64,000 bases of DNA from Mycetocola_A sp015752285 (GCF_015752285.1 NZ_JADOUY010000002.1:186001-250000), one strand, 5' to 3'. Positions 41,159-51,764 are shown, counted from the first letter of the stretch. Made by a program: numbers and translations. Notes: generated from the letters alone by a model not told the origin.

Positions 41159-41410
41159 TTACGCGCCGAAACCCTTGAAGCGCTGGTTGAACTTCTCGAC
41201 GCGTCCGGCCGAGTCCATGATGCGCTGCTTGCCCGTGTAGAACGGGTGCGACTCAGACGAGATCTCGACGTCGATCACGGGGTAGACGTTTCCGTCTTCC
41301 CATTCCATCGTCTTGGAGCTGGTCACCGTGGAGCGGGTGAGGAACGTTGCGCCCGACGCGAGGTCGCGGAAAACGATCGGGTTGTAGTCGGGGTGGATGT
41401 CAGTCTTCAT
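41159..41410 (-). CDS. rpmE2: Ribosomal protein L31, type B (zinc-independent paralogue)
   Basis: This 83-residue L31 lacks the two CxxC pairs of zinc-binding L31. It has the type B features: the MKTDIHPDYNPIVFRD start and the HPFYTGKQRIMDSAGRVEKFNQRF end. Type B paralogues often replace the zinc form when zinc is short; I see no Zur-like box in the 110 bp upstream, so regulation here is not shown. The preceding gene on the strand is an ABC ATPase, which ends 113 bp upstream. Confidence 0.96.
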   Translation of the reverse strand: MKTDIHPDYNPIVFRDLASGATFLTRSTVTSSKTMEWEDGNVYPVIDVEISSESHPFYTGKQRIMDSAGRVEKFNQRFKGFGA

Positions 41411-41523
41411 GAGGACTTCCTTGCAAGTCGTTGGGTGTGTGTCAGTCTCGTGCGCACCGGCGGTGCGGTAAGAAAGTGTGCGGCCCATCGGGGCCAGCTA
41501 CCTACTTTATCAGATGAGCGCCG

Positions 41524-42306
41524 CTACTCGGCACGCGCACTGTATCGGCCGTCGCGTTCGGTCAGCTCGATCGGCAATCCAAAGGTCGCCGTGAGCGTGT
41601 CGCTTGTCAGGGCTTCGGCGATCGGCCCTGAAGCGACGACCTTGCCGTCGGCAAGGAGCAATGCATGGGTGAAGCCGGACGGGATCTCTTCCACGTGATG
41701 AGTGACCATGACGATCGCCGGTGAATCCTCCGAACGGGCGTACCCGCCGAGGAGCGCGACGAGCTCTTCCCTTGCTCCCAGGTCGAGGCTTGCCGCGGGC
41801 TCGTCGAGAAGCAACAGTTCGGGGTCGGTCATCACCGAACGGGCGATCTGCACCCGCTTCTGCTCGCCGTCACTGAGAGTCCCGAAGCGGCGATCGGACA
41901 GGTCTTCGAGACGCCACTCGGCGAGGACGCGCTTCGCACGTTTCACGTCGATGTCTTCGTAGTCCTCGTTCCAGCGCCCGGTGACCGAGTACGCCGCGGT
42001 CATGACGACGTTGAGCACGGTCTCCTCGAACGGAACCCGGCGGGCCATCGCCGTCGACGCGATTCCGATTCGCGGACGCAGTTCGAAGACATCCACTTTG
42101 CCGAGTTCGGAGTCGAGGATCGTGACCTGCCCGCTGCTCGGATGCATCAGCGTGGACGACAGCTGAAGGATTGTGGTCTTGCCGGCCCCGTTGGGGCCAA
42201 GCACCACCCAACGCTGGTCGTCCTCGACCGTCCACGACACTGAATCCACGATCGCACGACCATTGCGCACGACCGATACGTCACTCAACTGCAAAACGCT
42301 CGACAT
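41524..42306 (-). CDS. ABC transporter ATP-binding protein (stand-alone)
   Basis: This 260-residue ATPase has Walker A GPNGAGKTT, Q-loop region, signature LSDGEQKRV (a variant of LSGGQ), Walker B LLLLDEPAASLDL and the switch His in VTHHVEEI. No permease is adjacent, so its partner is unknown; stand-alone homologues are sometimes annotated as molybdate (ModF-like) ATPases. A soluble regulatory role cannot be excluded. It begins with ATG at 42306 on the same strand as glgA downstream of which it lies by 49 bp. Confidence 0.9.
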   Translation of the reverse strand: MSSVLQLSDVSVVRNGRAIVDSVSWTVEDDQRWVVLGPNGAGKTTILQLSSTLMHPSSGQVTILDSELGKVDVFELRPRIGIASTAMARRVPFEETVLNVVMTAAYSVTGRWNEDYEDIDVKRAKRVLAEWRLEDLSDRRFGTLSDGEQKRVQIARSVMTDPELLLLDEPAASLDLGAREELVALLGGYARSEDSPAIVMVTHHVEEIPSGFTHALLLADGKVVASGPIAEALTSDTLTATFGLPIELTERDGRYSARAE

Positions 42307-42355
42307 GCTTCAAGCCTATCCGTCCCGGGGCCCTGGTCGTGTCGTGGCTCGCCCG

Positions 42356-43543
42356 TCAGCGGGCGAGGACAGACCGATACAGGTCGATGGTCTCCCGGCC
42401 GATCCGTGACCAGCTGAACTCGCGTTCTGCACGGTCGCGACCCGCGACCCCCATCGCCCTGGCGGCATCCGGATCGGACACCACAGCGGTGAGGGTTGAA
42501 GCCAGTTCGGCGACGAAGCGATCAGGGTCGACCGGCGTTCCGGTGCCGTCAGTGACCTGTTCGATCGGCACAAGCCGACCGGTGACGCCGTCGTCGACGA
42601 CCTCGGGGATGCCTCCCGTCGCGGTGCCGACCACAGCGGCGCCGCAGGCCATGGCCTCGAGATTCACGATGCCGAGCGGTTCGTACACAGACGGGCACAC
42701 GAAGGTCGTCGCGGCGGTGAGTACGGCGCAGAGCTCACGGCGGGGCAGCAGCCGGTCGATCCAGACGACTCCCGAGCGTTCCTTCTGGAGTTCACGGACG
42801 CCTGCCTCGACCTCCGCCATGATCTCGGGAGTGTCCGGCGCACCGGCGCAGAGCACGAGCTGAACGTCCTTCGGCAGCAGGGACGCTGCTCGAAGCAGGT
42901 ACGGCAGCCCCTTCTGCCGGGTGATCCGCCCGACGAAGACGACACTGGGGCGATCGGGGTCGATCCCGAGGGAGCGCACGAGTTCGTCGTCGTGCACCGG
43001 CTGCCACGCAGCGAGGTCGATGCCGTTGTAGATGGTGTGTACCCGCGACTCATCCAGTGCAGGGTAGCTGCGGAGGATGTCGCGCCGCATCCCGTTGCTC
43101 ACCGCGATCACGGCATCCGCTGCCTCGAATGCGGTCTTCTCGATCCAGCTCGACACGCGGTACCCGCCGCCGAGCTGTTCGGCTTTCCACGGACGCAGCG
43201 GCTCGAGGCTGTGCGCCGACACGATGTGCGGGATGCCGTGGAGCAGCTTCGCCAGATGTCCGGCACCGTTGGCGTACCAGGTGTGCGAGTGCACCAGGTC
43301 GGCGCCCTCCGCGTCCTGCGCCATCAGCAGGTCGGTTCCCAGCGTCGTCAGTGCACCATTGGCGCGAGCGAGTTCCTCAGGTACCCGGTACGCGAAAGTA
43401 TCGGCCTCTCCCCGGTCGGCACCGAAACAGCGCACGGTGACATCGATCTCGCCGCGCATCGCCGACACCAGCTCTGCCACGTGCACACCGGCCCCGCCGT
43501 AGATTTCTGGTGGGTATTCCCGGGTAAGAAGATCAACTCGCAT
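42356..43543 (-). CDS. glgA: Actinobacterial glycogen synthase-type glycosyltransferase (GlgA/GlgM)
   Basis: This GT4 enzyme of 395 residues starts MRVDLLTREYPPEIYGGAGVHV, as do the actinobacterial GlgA proteins that have been shown in mycobacteria to make maltose-1-phosphate from ADP-glucose (GlgM). It has GSADTY-like regions replaced by EPLRPWKAEQLGGG, a nucleotide-binding VGRITRQKGL loop, and the EX7E-like EPLGIVNLEAMACG. I therefore read the function as alpha-maltose-1-phosphate or alpha-glucan synthesis. It is divergent from glgC, which supplies ADP-glucose, over 46 bp. Confidence 0.92.
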   Translation of the reverse strand: MRVDLLTREYPPEIYGGAGVHVAELVSAMRGEIDVTVRCFGADRGEADTFAYRVPEELARANGALTTLGTDLLMAQDAEGADLVHSHTWYANGAGHLAKLLHGIPHIVSAHSLEPLRPWKAEQLGGGYRVSSWIEKTAFEAADAVIAVSNGMRRDILRSYPALDESRVHTIYNGIDLAAWQPVHDDELVRSLGIDPDRPSVVFVGRITRQKGLPYLLRAASLLPKDVQLVLCAGAPDTPEIMAEVEAGVRELQKERSGVVWIDRLLPRRELCAVLTAATTFVCPSVYEPLGIVNLEAMACGAAVVGTATGGIPEVVDDGVTGRLVPIEQVTDGTGTPVDPDRFVAELASTLTAVVSDPDAARAMGVAGRDRAEREFSWSRIGRETIDLYRSVLAR

Positions 43544-43589
43544 GACACGAACGCTAGTACAGGTATGGGGTTGCCTCTAGTGTTGTGGC

Positions 43590-44834
43590 ATGGTCGCATC
43601 GAAGAAGATCTTTGGCATTGTCCTCGCAGGCGGAGAAGGCAAACGCCTGATGCCACTCACAGCAGACAGGGCAAAACCGGCCGTGCCGTTTGCCGGCCAG
43701 TACCGGCTCATCGACTTCGCCCTGTCGAATCTGATCAACTCCGGGCTCACCCAGATCGTCGTGTTGACGCAGTACAAATCGCACAGCCTCGACCGCCACG
43801 TGTCGCAGACCTGGCGCCTCTCCGGCCTGCTCAATTCGTACGTCGCATCCGTCCCGGCCCAGCAGCGCCTGGGCAAGCGCTGGTTCTCCGGCTCCGCCGA
43901 CGCGATCCTGCAGAGCCTCAACCTGATCCGCGATGAGAAGCCCGACATCGTCGTGGTCGTCGGCGCCGACCACGTCTACCGCATGGACTTCCGCGAGATG
44001 ATTCAGGCCCACATCGACTCGGGTCGTGGAGCGACGGTCGCGGCCATCCGGCAGCCGATCGAACTCAGCGACCAATTCGGTGTCATCGAACTCGACCCGG
44101 CCGACCCGACGAAGATCTCCGAGTTCCTCGAGAAGCCGATCAACGCGCAGGGCCTCGCTGACGCTCCCCACGAGGTTCTCGCCTCGATGGGTAATTACGT
44201 GTTCAACACCGACGCCCTGATCGACGCGGTCACCCGCGACGGTGAACTGACCGATTCCAACCACGACATGGGTGGAGACATCGTCCCCGACTTCGTGGCG
44301 CGCGGAGACGCCGGCGTGTACGACCTCAAACGCAACGACGTTCCAGGTTCGACCGACCGCGACCGCTACTACTGGCGGGATGTCGGAACGATCGACTCGT
44401 TCTTCGAAGCGCACCAGGACCTGATTTCGACCCTTCCGATCTTCAACCTGTACAACAGCGAATGGCCGATCTTCAGCCAGCAGCTCAACTCTCCGCCGGC
44501 CAAGTTCGTGCGTGACGCCAGGGGCAACCTCGGAACGACCATCGACTCGATTGTGTCGCTCGGGTCGCTCATCTCTGGTGCACACATCGAGCGCAGCGTG
44601 CTCGGCGCCTGGTCCAAAATCGAATCGGGAGCGCAGGTCGTTGACTCGGTCCTCTTCGACCGGGTGATGGTCGAGCCGGATGCCACGGTGAAGCGGGCGA
44701 TCCTCGATAAGGACGTGGTCGTGGAATCCGGCGCATCGATCGGTGTCGACCACGACCGCGACCGTGCACGCGGCTTCACGGTCACCGCGTCAGGGCTCAC
44801 CGTCGTCGGCAAGGGCGTGCGCGTCTCCCGATGA
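43590..44834 (+). CDS. glgC: Glucose-1-phosphate adenylyltransferase
   Basis: GlgC makes ADP-glucose, the donor for GlgA/GlgM. The 414-residue protein has the nucleotidyltransferase motif GGEGKRLMPLT, KPAVPFAGQYRLIDF, the WFSGSADAI segment, the ADP-glucose motif FLEKP and VVGADHVYRM, followed by a left-handed beta-helix C-terminal domain (from about residue 300). The family length is normal. It overlaps serB (ATGA). The shared 46-bp upstream region with glgA suggests coordinated expression. Confidence 0.95.
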   Translation: MVASKKIFGIVLAGGEGKRLMPLTADRAKPAVPFAGQYRLIDFALSNLINSGLTQIVVLTQYKSHSLDRHVSQTWRLSGLLNSYVASVPAQQRLGKRWFSGSADAILQSLNLIRDEKPDIVVVVGADHVYRMDFREMIQAHIDSGRGATVAAIRQPIELSDQFGVIELDPADPTKISEFLEKPINAQGLADAPHEVLASMGNYVFNTDALIDAVTRDGELTDSNHDMGGDIVPDFVARGDAGVYDLKRNDVPGSTDRDRYYWRDVGTIDSFFEAHQDLISTLPIFNLYNSEWPIFSQQLNSPPAKFVRDARGNLGTTIDSIVSLGSLISGAHIERSVLGAWSKIESGAQVVDSVLFDRVMVEPDATVKRAILDKDVVVESGASIGVDHDRDRARGFTVTASGLTVVGKGVRVSR

Positions 44835-45502
44835 GTTCCCAGCACTCGCCGGCGCGCTCAGCGCCGGCCCGGTTCCTCGTCGTGCTCGACGCCGATTCCA
44901 CCCTCATCGAGAACGAGGTGATCGAGCTGCTCGCGGAGGAAGCCGGTTCGCTCGCCCTCGTCGCCGATGTCACCGAGCGCGCGATGCGCGGTGAACTCGA
45001 TTTCGCCGACAGCCTCCGTGAGCGCGTCGCGACCCTGGCCGGGCTGCCGGACTCGGTTTTCACGACCGTCTCCGCGCGCATCGCGCCGACGCGCGGGGTT
45101 CGCGACCTTCTCGCGGGGGTGCAGAAGGCAGGCGGCCAGGTCGGTGTCGTCTCCGGCGGCTTCCACGAGCTGCTCGATCCGCTCGGAGCCGATCTCGGTC
45201 TCGACGTGTGGCGCGCCAACCGGCTCGAGGTGGTAAACGGCCGGCTGACCGGGGCGGTCACCGGTCCGATCATCGACGCCACGGCGAAAGCATCCGCCCT
45301 CCGGGACTGGGCGGCGGACGCCGGGGTTCCGATGTCGAGGACGGTCGCCGTCGGCGACGGCGCCAACGACCTCGAGATGATGGCGGCGGCGGGTCTCAGC
45401 GTCGCGTTCAACGCGAAGCCCGCCGTTCGGAAGCGCGCTGACGTCGTCTGCGGCGCGGTCGACCTTTCCGACATCCTCCCGCTGCTCGGCCTGCGCGGCT
45501 GA
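44831..45502 (+). CDS. serB: Phosphoserine phosphatase SerB
   Basis: SerB hydrolyses phosphoserine, the last step of serine synthesis. The 223-residue HAD protein shows DADSTLIENEVIELL (DxDxT with the phosphorylated Asp), SGGFHELLDPL (Ser motif), the lysine region and AVGDGANDLEMM (metal Asp). It is a short form without the N-terminal ACT domain found in some actinobacteria. It overlaps the glgC stop by 4 bp. The link with glgC is probably organisational. Confidence 0.93.
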   Translation: MSSQHSPARSAPARFLVVLDADSTLIENEVIELLAEEAGSLALVADVTERAMRGELDFADSLRERVATLAGLPDSVFTTVSARIAPTRGVRDLLAGVQKAGGQVGVVSGGFHELLDPLGADLGLDVWRANRLEVVNGRLTGAVTGPIIDATAKASALRDWAADAGVPMSRTVAVGDGANDLEMMAAAGLSVAFNAKPAVRKRADVVCGAVDLSDILPLLGLRG

Positions 45503-45524
45503 CACGCACTCGGCAGGGTCCGGG

Positions 45525-46247
45525 TCAGTGCCCCATGCCGAGGCCACCGTCGACGGGGATCACGGCGCCCGAGATGTATCCGGCGTCATCGCCGGCCAGC
45601 CAGGCAACGGCCTTGGCGACCTCGGCCGGAGTGGCGAAACGGCCGGCGGGAATGCTCTTCTTGTATTCCGCCTGGGTGGCCTCGGCGAGTTCGGCAGTCA
45701 TGTCCGTCTCGATGAAGCCGGGCGCGACCACGTTCGCGGTGATCCCGCGGCCCCCGAGTTCGCGGGTGATCGAACGTGCCATGCCGACGAGTCCGGCCTT
45801 CGACGCCGAGTAGTTGACCTGCCCGGGCCCCCCGTACAGTCCGACGACACTCGAGATCAGCACGATCCGCCCGAAGCGGGCCTTGAGCATCCCCTTCGAC
45901 GCTCGCTTCACCACACGGAACGCACCACCGAGGTTCGTGTTCACGACGCTGTCGAAGTCCTCGTCCGACATGCGCATCAGGAGTGTATCCTTCGTGATTC
46001 CTGCATTGGCGACGACGACCTCGACGGGGCCCAGCTTCTGCTCGATCTCGGTGAACGCCGCGTCGATCGAGGCGGCATCCGTCACGTCGGCACGCACGGT
46101 GAGCGTACCTTCCGGGCCCGCGCCCGACCGGGCGGTCACGGCCACCCGGTGCCCGAGCGAGACGAACTCCTCCGCGATGGCGTAACCGATTCCGCGGTTA
46201 CCTCCGGTGATGAGCACGGTGCGGGGGATGATCTCGATCTGCGGCAT
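45525..46247 (-). CDS. fabG: 3-oxoacyl-[ACP] reductase FabG
   Basis: FabG reduces beta-ketoacyl-ACP in fatty acid synthesis. The 240-residue SDR has TGGNRGIG (NADP-binding), NAGITKD, SSVVGLYG, and the catalytic YSASK. The start at ATG 46247 gives MPQIEIIPRTVLITGG, which looks like the mycobacterial FabG1/MabA N-terminus. It converges with serB and is divergent from the DUF3099 gene. No other fab genes are adjacent, so the physiological substrate could also be a related 3-ketoacyl compound. Confidence 0.88.
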   Translation of the reverse strand: MPQIEIIPRTVLITGGNRGIGYAIAEEFVSLGHRVAVTARSGAGPEGTLTVRADVTDAASIDAAFTEIEQKLGPVEVVVANAGITKDTLLMRMSDEDFDSVVNTNLGGAFRVVKRASKGMLKARFGRIVLISSVVGLYGGPGQVNYSASKAGLVGMARSITRELGGRGITANVVAPGFIETDMTAELAEATQAEYKKSIPAGRFATPAEVAKAVAWLAGDDAGYISGAVIPVDGGLGMGH

Positions 46248-46348
46248 GTATCGGCCTTCCGGCGTAGGGGAAATTCCCAGCAGGAGCATCGCTGTCGACA
46301 GCGTGCACACCGGGCTGGGCGAACAAAACAAGCGTAGTCTGGGAGGGA

Positions 46349-46660
46349 ATGAAACAGCCATCCATCACCTCCCTGCCGCCGTCACCCGATGCGGAAAGAC
46401 GCGCGCGTGTGCTCAAGTACTCGATTGCCATGAGCATCAGAGTGCTGTGCCTGTTTCTCATGCTTTTCGCGCAGGGCTGGTGGCTGTTCGTCTTCGCCGC
46501 CGGGGCGATTCTGCTGCCGTACGTCGCCGTCGTCCTCGCGAACGTCGGTTCACCGCGTGCCGATACCTCGGTGCTCCGGCCGGACGGCGTCGTCGTGATT
46601 CCGCAGCGCCCAGAGCCCACGCAGACGCACGATTCCGAGCCGGATCAGCGAGCCTCATGA
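46349..46660 (+). CDS. DUF3099 family membrane protein
   Basis: This 103-residue protein has two membrane spans (about 27-43 and 46-64, from SIRVLCLFLMLFAQGWW) and an unstructured, proline- and acid-rich C-terminus. Family members occur in actinobacteria next to SURF1-type genes; the function is unknown. It opens a three-gene chain in which each pair overlaps as ATGA. The ATG follows gggaggg. Confidence 0.85.
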   Translation: MKQPSITSLPPSPDAERRARVLKYSIAMSIRVLCLFLMLFAQGWWLFVFAAGAILLPYVAVVLANVGSPRADTSVLRPDGVVVIPQRPEPTQTHDSEPDQRAS

Positions 46661-46881
46661 TCGGACTTTTCCAGGAACCGGAGCAGTTCACCTGTTCGCG
46701 GGCCGGGTGCACCGCCGAGGCCGGATGGCGGATCGAGTGGCGCAACCCGAAGATCCACGGCGAAGACCGCGTGAAGGTGTGGCTCGCCTGTGACGAGCAC
46801 TCCGAATACCTCTCCGCGTTCCTCGCTGCCCGGGACTTTCCCGTCCGGGCCGTTGCTTTGGACGCGGGGGGTGACCGATGA
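46657..46881 (+). CDS. Small zinc-ribbon-like protein of unknown function
   Basis: This 74-residue protein has a Cys pair in FTCSRAGC (residues 12-17) and a second metal-ligand pair in CDEH (about 45-48), resembling a zinc ribbon. Homologues in actinobacterial genomes are often mislabelled as acetone carboxylase, so that label should not be trusted. It overlaps DUF3099 upstream and SURF1 downstream by 4 bp each. The position suggests involvement in oxidase assembly, but that is inference. Confidence 0.8.
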   Translation: MIGLFQEPEQFTCSRAGCTAEAGWRIEWRNPKIHGEDRVKVWLACDEHSEYLSAFLAARDFPVRAVALDAGGDR

Positions 46882-47732
46882 AGAACTGGCGATTCGCGTT
46901 CAGCAGACGATGGTTCGGTTACCTCGCCGTCGCCGTCGTGTTCGCATTGGTCTGCGTTCTGTTGTCCAACTGGCAGCTTTCACGGCTCGAGGAAAAGCGG
47001 GTCTCGAATTCGCGCGTTATCAACAATTACGACGCGTCGCCAGTGGCCCTGGCGGATGTTCTCGGTGACGTCGACGACTGGAACGACGACGACACGTGGA
47101 CTCCCGTCGAGATGACCGGGAGCTACCTCGAGGACGACCAGGTTCTCGTTCGGAACCGGCCGCGCAGCGGCCAGCCCGGTTTTGAGGTCCTCACTCCCCT
47201 GCAACTCGCCGACGGTTCGGTTTTCATCGTCGACCGCGGATGGTTGCCGACCGGGAACGCGCAGGACCTGCCGGATGCCGTTCCGGCTCCCCCGTCCGGT
47301 GAGGTCACCGTGATCGCCCGCCTCAAGGGGGGCGAACCAGCGCTGCCGGGCCGCGGTGCGCCCGACGGTCAAATCGCGACCGTCGAGCTGGCCCAGTTCG
47401 CCGAACAATTCGACCAACCGGTGTACACGGGTGCATACGGGCTGCTCGATTCCGAGGATCCCGCTCCGAGCGACTCGCGTCCGTACCCGGCGTTCAAGCC
47501 GGAACTCGACGAGGGATCCCACCTGTCCTATGCGTTCCAGTGGCTCGTCTTCGGGCTGCTCGGGTTTGCGTTCCTGGCATACGCGGTCCGCGAAGAGTAT
47601 CGACACCTCAACGCCGACGACCCCGCCGAGAAGGCGCGCGCGGCAGAACGCGCCCGAAAACGGGCAGCCAGACGCACCGATTCAGACGTCGAAGACGATC
47701 TCGTCGATGCGAGCGAGGCCGGCGCCCGCTGA
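46878..47732 (+). CDS. SURF1-family cytochrome oxidase assembly protein
   Basis: SURF1 helps to assemble heme a into cytochrome oxidase subunit I. The 284-residue protein has an N-terminal membrane span (about 12-32, GYLAVAVVFALVCVLLS) followed by WQLSRLEEK, a conserved extracytoplasmic domain with VRNRPRSGQPGFEVLTPL and FIVDRGWLP, and a C-terminal span at about 215-236. These match the two-span plan of the family. The gene chain DUF3099-zinc ribbon-SURF1 agrees with the ctaE/ctaA/ctaB genes elsewhere in the window. Confidence 0.93.
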   Translation: MKNWRFAFSRRWFGYLAVAVVFALVCVLLSNWQLSRLEEKRVSNSRVINNYDASPVALADVLGDVDDWNDDDTWTPVEMTGSYLEDDQVLVRNRPRSGQPGFEVLTPLQLADGSVFIVDRGWLPTGNAQDLPDAVPAPPSGEVTVIARLKGGEPALPGRGAPDGQIATVELAQFAEQFDQPVYTGAYGLLDSEDPAPSDSRPYPAFKPELDEGSHLSYAFQWLVFGLLGFAFLAYAVREEYRHLNADDPAEKARAAERARKRAARRTDSDVEDDLVDASEAGAR

Positions 47733-47743
47733 CCGACCGGCCG

Positions 47744-49342
<1,599 letters not shown>

Positions 49343-49454
49343 AACGCAGTCCAATTCCTGGGGGCGCGCCAAAACGGCGCATCGAACAATGGGGTCAACC
49401 TGACAGTCTACGTTGTCGACGGCTGGGAGCCCGCCGGGTGGGCGGCTCGCCTGT

Positions 49455-50618
49455 TCACTCCGCAGCAGGACCCGGGGAGATGGCGGCGATCCGGAGGACG
49501 GCTTCCTCGAGGAGCTCGGCCGAACAGGCGATGTTCATGCGCGCGTACCCGACACCGAGGTCGCCGAATCCGAGGCCGGAGCTCAGCGCCACCCCTGCCT
49601 CACGGAGGATACGCTCGGCCGGGTCGTCTCCCCATCCCCGTCCCCGGAAGTCGAGCCAGACCAGATAGCCGGCGGCCGGCCGGCGCCAGCCCACCTCAGG
49701 GAGGTGTGTGCGCAGTAGCTCGTCGAGAAGATCGAGGTTGGAGGCGAGGGCGTCGAGGACGCTGTCGAGCCAGCCCTGACCGTCGGTGTATGCGGCGGTA
49801 CTCGCGAGCATGCCGAACTGCCCCGTGCGCCAGGTCACCTCGAGGGGCATCCCGGAGAGGATCGCAGCCGGCTCCGCGCCGGTGGCCACCATAACGGCGC
49901 ACTTGAGGCCGGCGATGTTCCAGGCTTTGCTCGCCGAGTGGATCGCGAACCCCTTGGCCGCGGCAATCTCTGAGGAGGCCAGGTACGGAGTGAACACGGC
50001 ATCCGGCTGGGTGAGCGGCGCGTGGATCTCGTCACTGATCACCGTGACACCGTGCCGGGCAGCGAGGTCGGCGACACGCGCCAGTTCTGCGGCGGAGTGC
50101 GGCGAGCCGAGCGGATTGTGCGGGTTGCAAAGCACGAACGCTGTTGCCTCATCGAAGGCAGCGTCGAGCGCATCGAGATCGAGTCGCAATCCACTTCCGG
50201 TGTCGGCCAGAGGGACAGGCAGGGCGGATGCTCCGGCCTCGGTCACCAGGTCGAAGAACGGCGGGTACACGGGCGTCGTGATCACCACACGGTCACCCGG
50301 CGACGTCACCCGGCGGAGGATCTCGACGATGCCCATGCTCACGTCAGCCGTCGACAGCAGTGTCGCTGCGGAGAGGTCCCAGTTCCAGCGCCGTGCGGCA
50401 TAACCGACGAGGGCGGCAGGCAGCGGGTTCGTCGTTGCAACGTATCCGGCGTCTCCACGGTCGATCGCCGCGTGCAGCGCGCGACGGATCGGCTCAGCGA
50501 GCGGGTAGTCCATCTCGGCGACGAACATCGGGAGCACGTCGTCGGGGTACTCCGCCCATTTCTCGCTCGTGCGTGAGCGCAGGACGTCGATCGGGTCGAC
50601 CGAGACGGGGATCGTCAT
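49455..50618 (-). CDS. MalY/PatB-type PLP enzyme (cystathionine beta-lyase-like)
   Basis: This fold-type I PLP protein of 387 residues has FVAEMDYPLAEPI, NPHNPLG, SDEIHAPL and the PLP lysine in HSASKAWNIAGLK (Lys231), the pattern of MalY/PatB cystathionine beta-lyases. It probably cleaves a C-S bond in cystathionine or a related amino acid; aminotransferase activity cannot be excluded. It lies downstream of sufT on the same strand, with 39 bp between, and may be co-transcribed with the suf operon. A cysteine desulfurase role is not supported, since the sequence is not of the NifS/SufS type. Confidence 0.88.
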   Translation of the reverse strand: MTIPVSVDPIDVLRSRTSEKWAEYPDDVLPMFVAEMDYPLAEPIRRALHAAIDRGDAGYVATTNPLPAALVGYAARRWNWDLSAATLLSTADVSMGIVEILRRVTSPGDRVVITTPVYPPFFDLVTEAGASALPVPLADTGSGLRLDLDALDAAFDEATAFVLCNPHNPLGSPHSAAELARVADLAARHGVTVISDEIHAPLTQPDAVFTPYLASSEIAAAKGFAIHSASKAWNIAGLKCAVMVATGAEPAAILSGMPLEVTWRTGQFGMLASTAAYTDGQGWLDSVLDALASNLDLLDELLRTHLPEVGWRRPAAGYLVWLDFRGRGWGDDPAERILREAGVALSSGLGFGDLGVGYARMNIACSAELLEEAVLRIAAISPGPAAE

Positions 50619-50657
50619 GGTTCGACGATAGCGGCTCGGCCTCCTCGATCGATCGGG

Positions 50658-50987
50658 TCAGATCGAGAAGCCGAGGGCCCGCATCATGTCGCGGCCGTCG
50701 TCGGTGATCTTCTCGGGACCCCACGGCGGCATCCACACCCAGTTGATGCGGAACGCCTCGACGACGCCGTCCAGCGCCTGCGCGGTCTGCTCCTCGAGCA
50801 CATCGGTGAGCGGGCAGCCGGCGGAAGTCAGCGTCATGTGGATGATGAGCGCGTCGTTCTCCTCATCCCAGCCGAGGTCGTAGATCAGCCCGAGGTCGAC
50901 GATGTTGATGCCGAGCTCGGGGTCCATGACGTCTTTGAGCGCTTCTTCGACTTCATCGAAGCGCTGAGGGCTCAGTGTTGTCACCAT
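50658..50987 (-). CDS. sufT: Iron-sulfur assembly protein SufT-like (DUF59/MIP18)
   Basis: The 109-residue protein is a MIP18/DUF59 member: DVMDPELGINIVDLGLIYDL at the N-terminal half and MTLTSAGCPLTDVLEEQ with the conserved Cys. Such proteins help mature Fe-S proteins. It is the last gene of the suf operon, 9 bp after sufC. The genes normally between sufC and sufT in many Gram-positive bacteria (sufS and sufU) are missing. Confidence 0.92.
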   Translation of the reverse strand: MVTTLSPQRFDEVEEALKDVMDPELGINIVDLGLIYDLGWDEENDALIIHMTLTSAGCPLTDVLEEQTAQALDGVVEAFRINWVWMPPWGPEKITDDGRDMMRALGFSI

Positions 50988-50996
50988 GATCTGATT

Positions 50997-51764
50997 TTAC
51001 GCCGTCGTCGCATCATCGGCGAGGAATCGGTCATAGCCTTCGTCTTCCAGACGATCGGCGAGCTCGGGTCCGCCCTGTTCCGCGATCCGGCCGTCGACGA
51101 AGACGTGCACGAAGTCCGGCTTGATGTAGCGCAGGATGCGCGTGTAGTGAGTGATGAGAAGGACGCCGAGGTTGGTGGTCTCTTTGGCGCGGTTGACGCC
51201 CTCCGAGACGATCTTCAGCGCGTCGACGTCGAGACCGGAGTCGGTCTCATCGAGCACAGCGAACGTGGGCTTCAGCAGCTCGAGCTGGAGGATTTCGTGA
51301 CGCTTCTTCTCGCCGCCGGAGAAGCCTTCGTTGACGTTGCGCTCGGCGAAGGTCGAGTCCATCCGCAGGTTCTTCATCGAGCTCTTGACGTCCTTGATCC
51401 AGTGGCGGATCGGCGGGGCCTCGCCGTCGATGGCGGTCTTCGCCGTGCGCAGGAAGTTGGTCACGGTGACGCCGGGGATCTCGACCGGGTACTGCATGGC
51501 CAGGAAAAGGCCGGCGCGCGCACGCTCGTCGACGCTCATCGCGAGGACGTCTGCGCCGTCGAGGGTGATCGATCCTGAGTCGACCGAGTATTTCGGGTGT
51601 CCGGCGATCGTGTACGCGAGGGTGGACTTGCCTGAACCGTTCGGTCCCATGATCGCGTGCGTCTCACCCTTGTTGATGGTGAGGTCGACACCGCGCAGGA
51701 TGGGCTTGGGGCCCTGCTCGGTTTCGACGCTGACGTGCAGGTCGCGGATTTCAAGTACAGCCAT
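50997..51764 (-). CDS. sufC: Fe-S cluster assembly ATPase SufC
   Basis: SufC is the ATPase of the SufBCD scaffold complex. The 255-residue protein carries GPNGSGKST (Walker A), FSGGEKKRHEILQ (the SufC-type signature), FAVLDETDSGLDVDALK (Walker B; an unusual DET) and ITHYTRIL. It starts with ATG at 51764, 3 bp downstream of the Rieske gene. The protein is of family length and shows no unusual changes. Confidence 0.96.
   Translation of the reverse strand: MAVLEIRDLHVSVETEQGPKPILRGVDLTINKGETHAIMGPNGSGKSTLAYTIAGHPKYSVDSGSITLDGADVLAMSVDERARAGLFLAMQYPVEIPGVTVTNFLRTAKTAIDGEAPPIRHWIKDVKSSMKNLRMDSTFAERNVNEGFSGGEKKRHEILQLELLKPTFAVLDETDSGLDVDALKIVSEGVNRAKETTNLGVLLITHYTRILRYIKPDFVHVFVDGRIAEQGGPELADRLEDEGYDRFLADDATTA

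Noticed and set aside
41411..41523. A Zur box upstream of rpmE2.
   Set aside because: Type B L31 is often zinc-regulated, but no palindrome of that type is visible.
49455..50618. The PLP enzyme next to suf as a replacement cysteine desulfurase.
   Set aside because: Its motifs are of the MalY/PatB cystathionine beta-lyase group, not of NifS/SufS.
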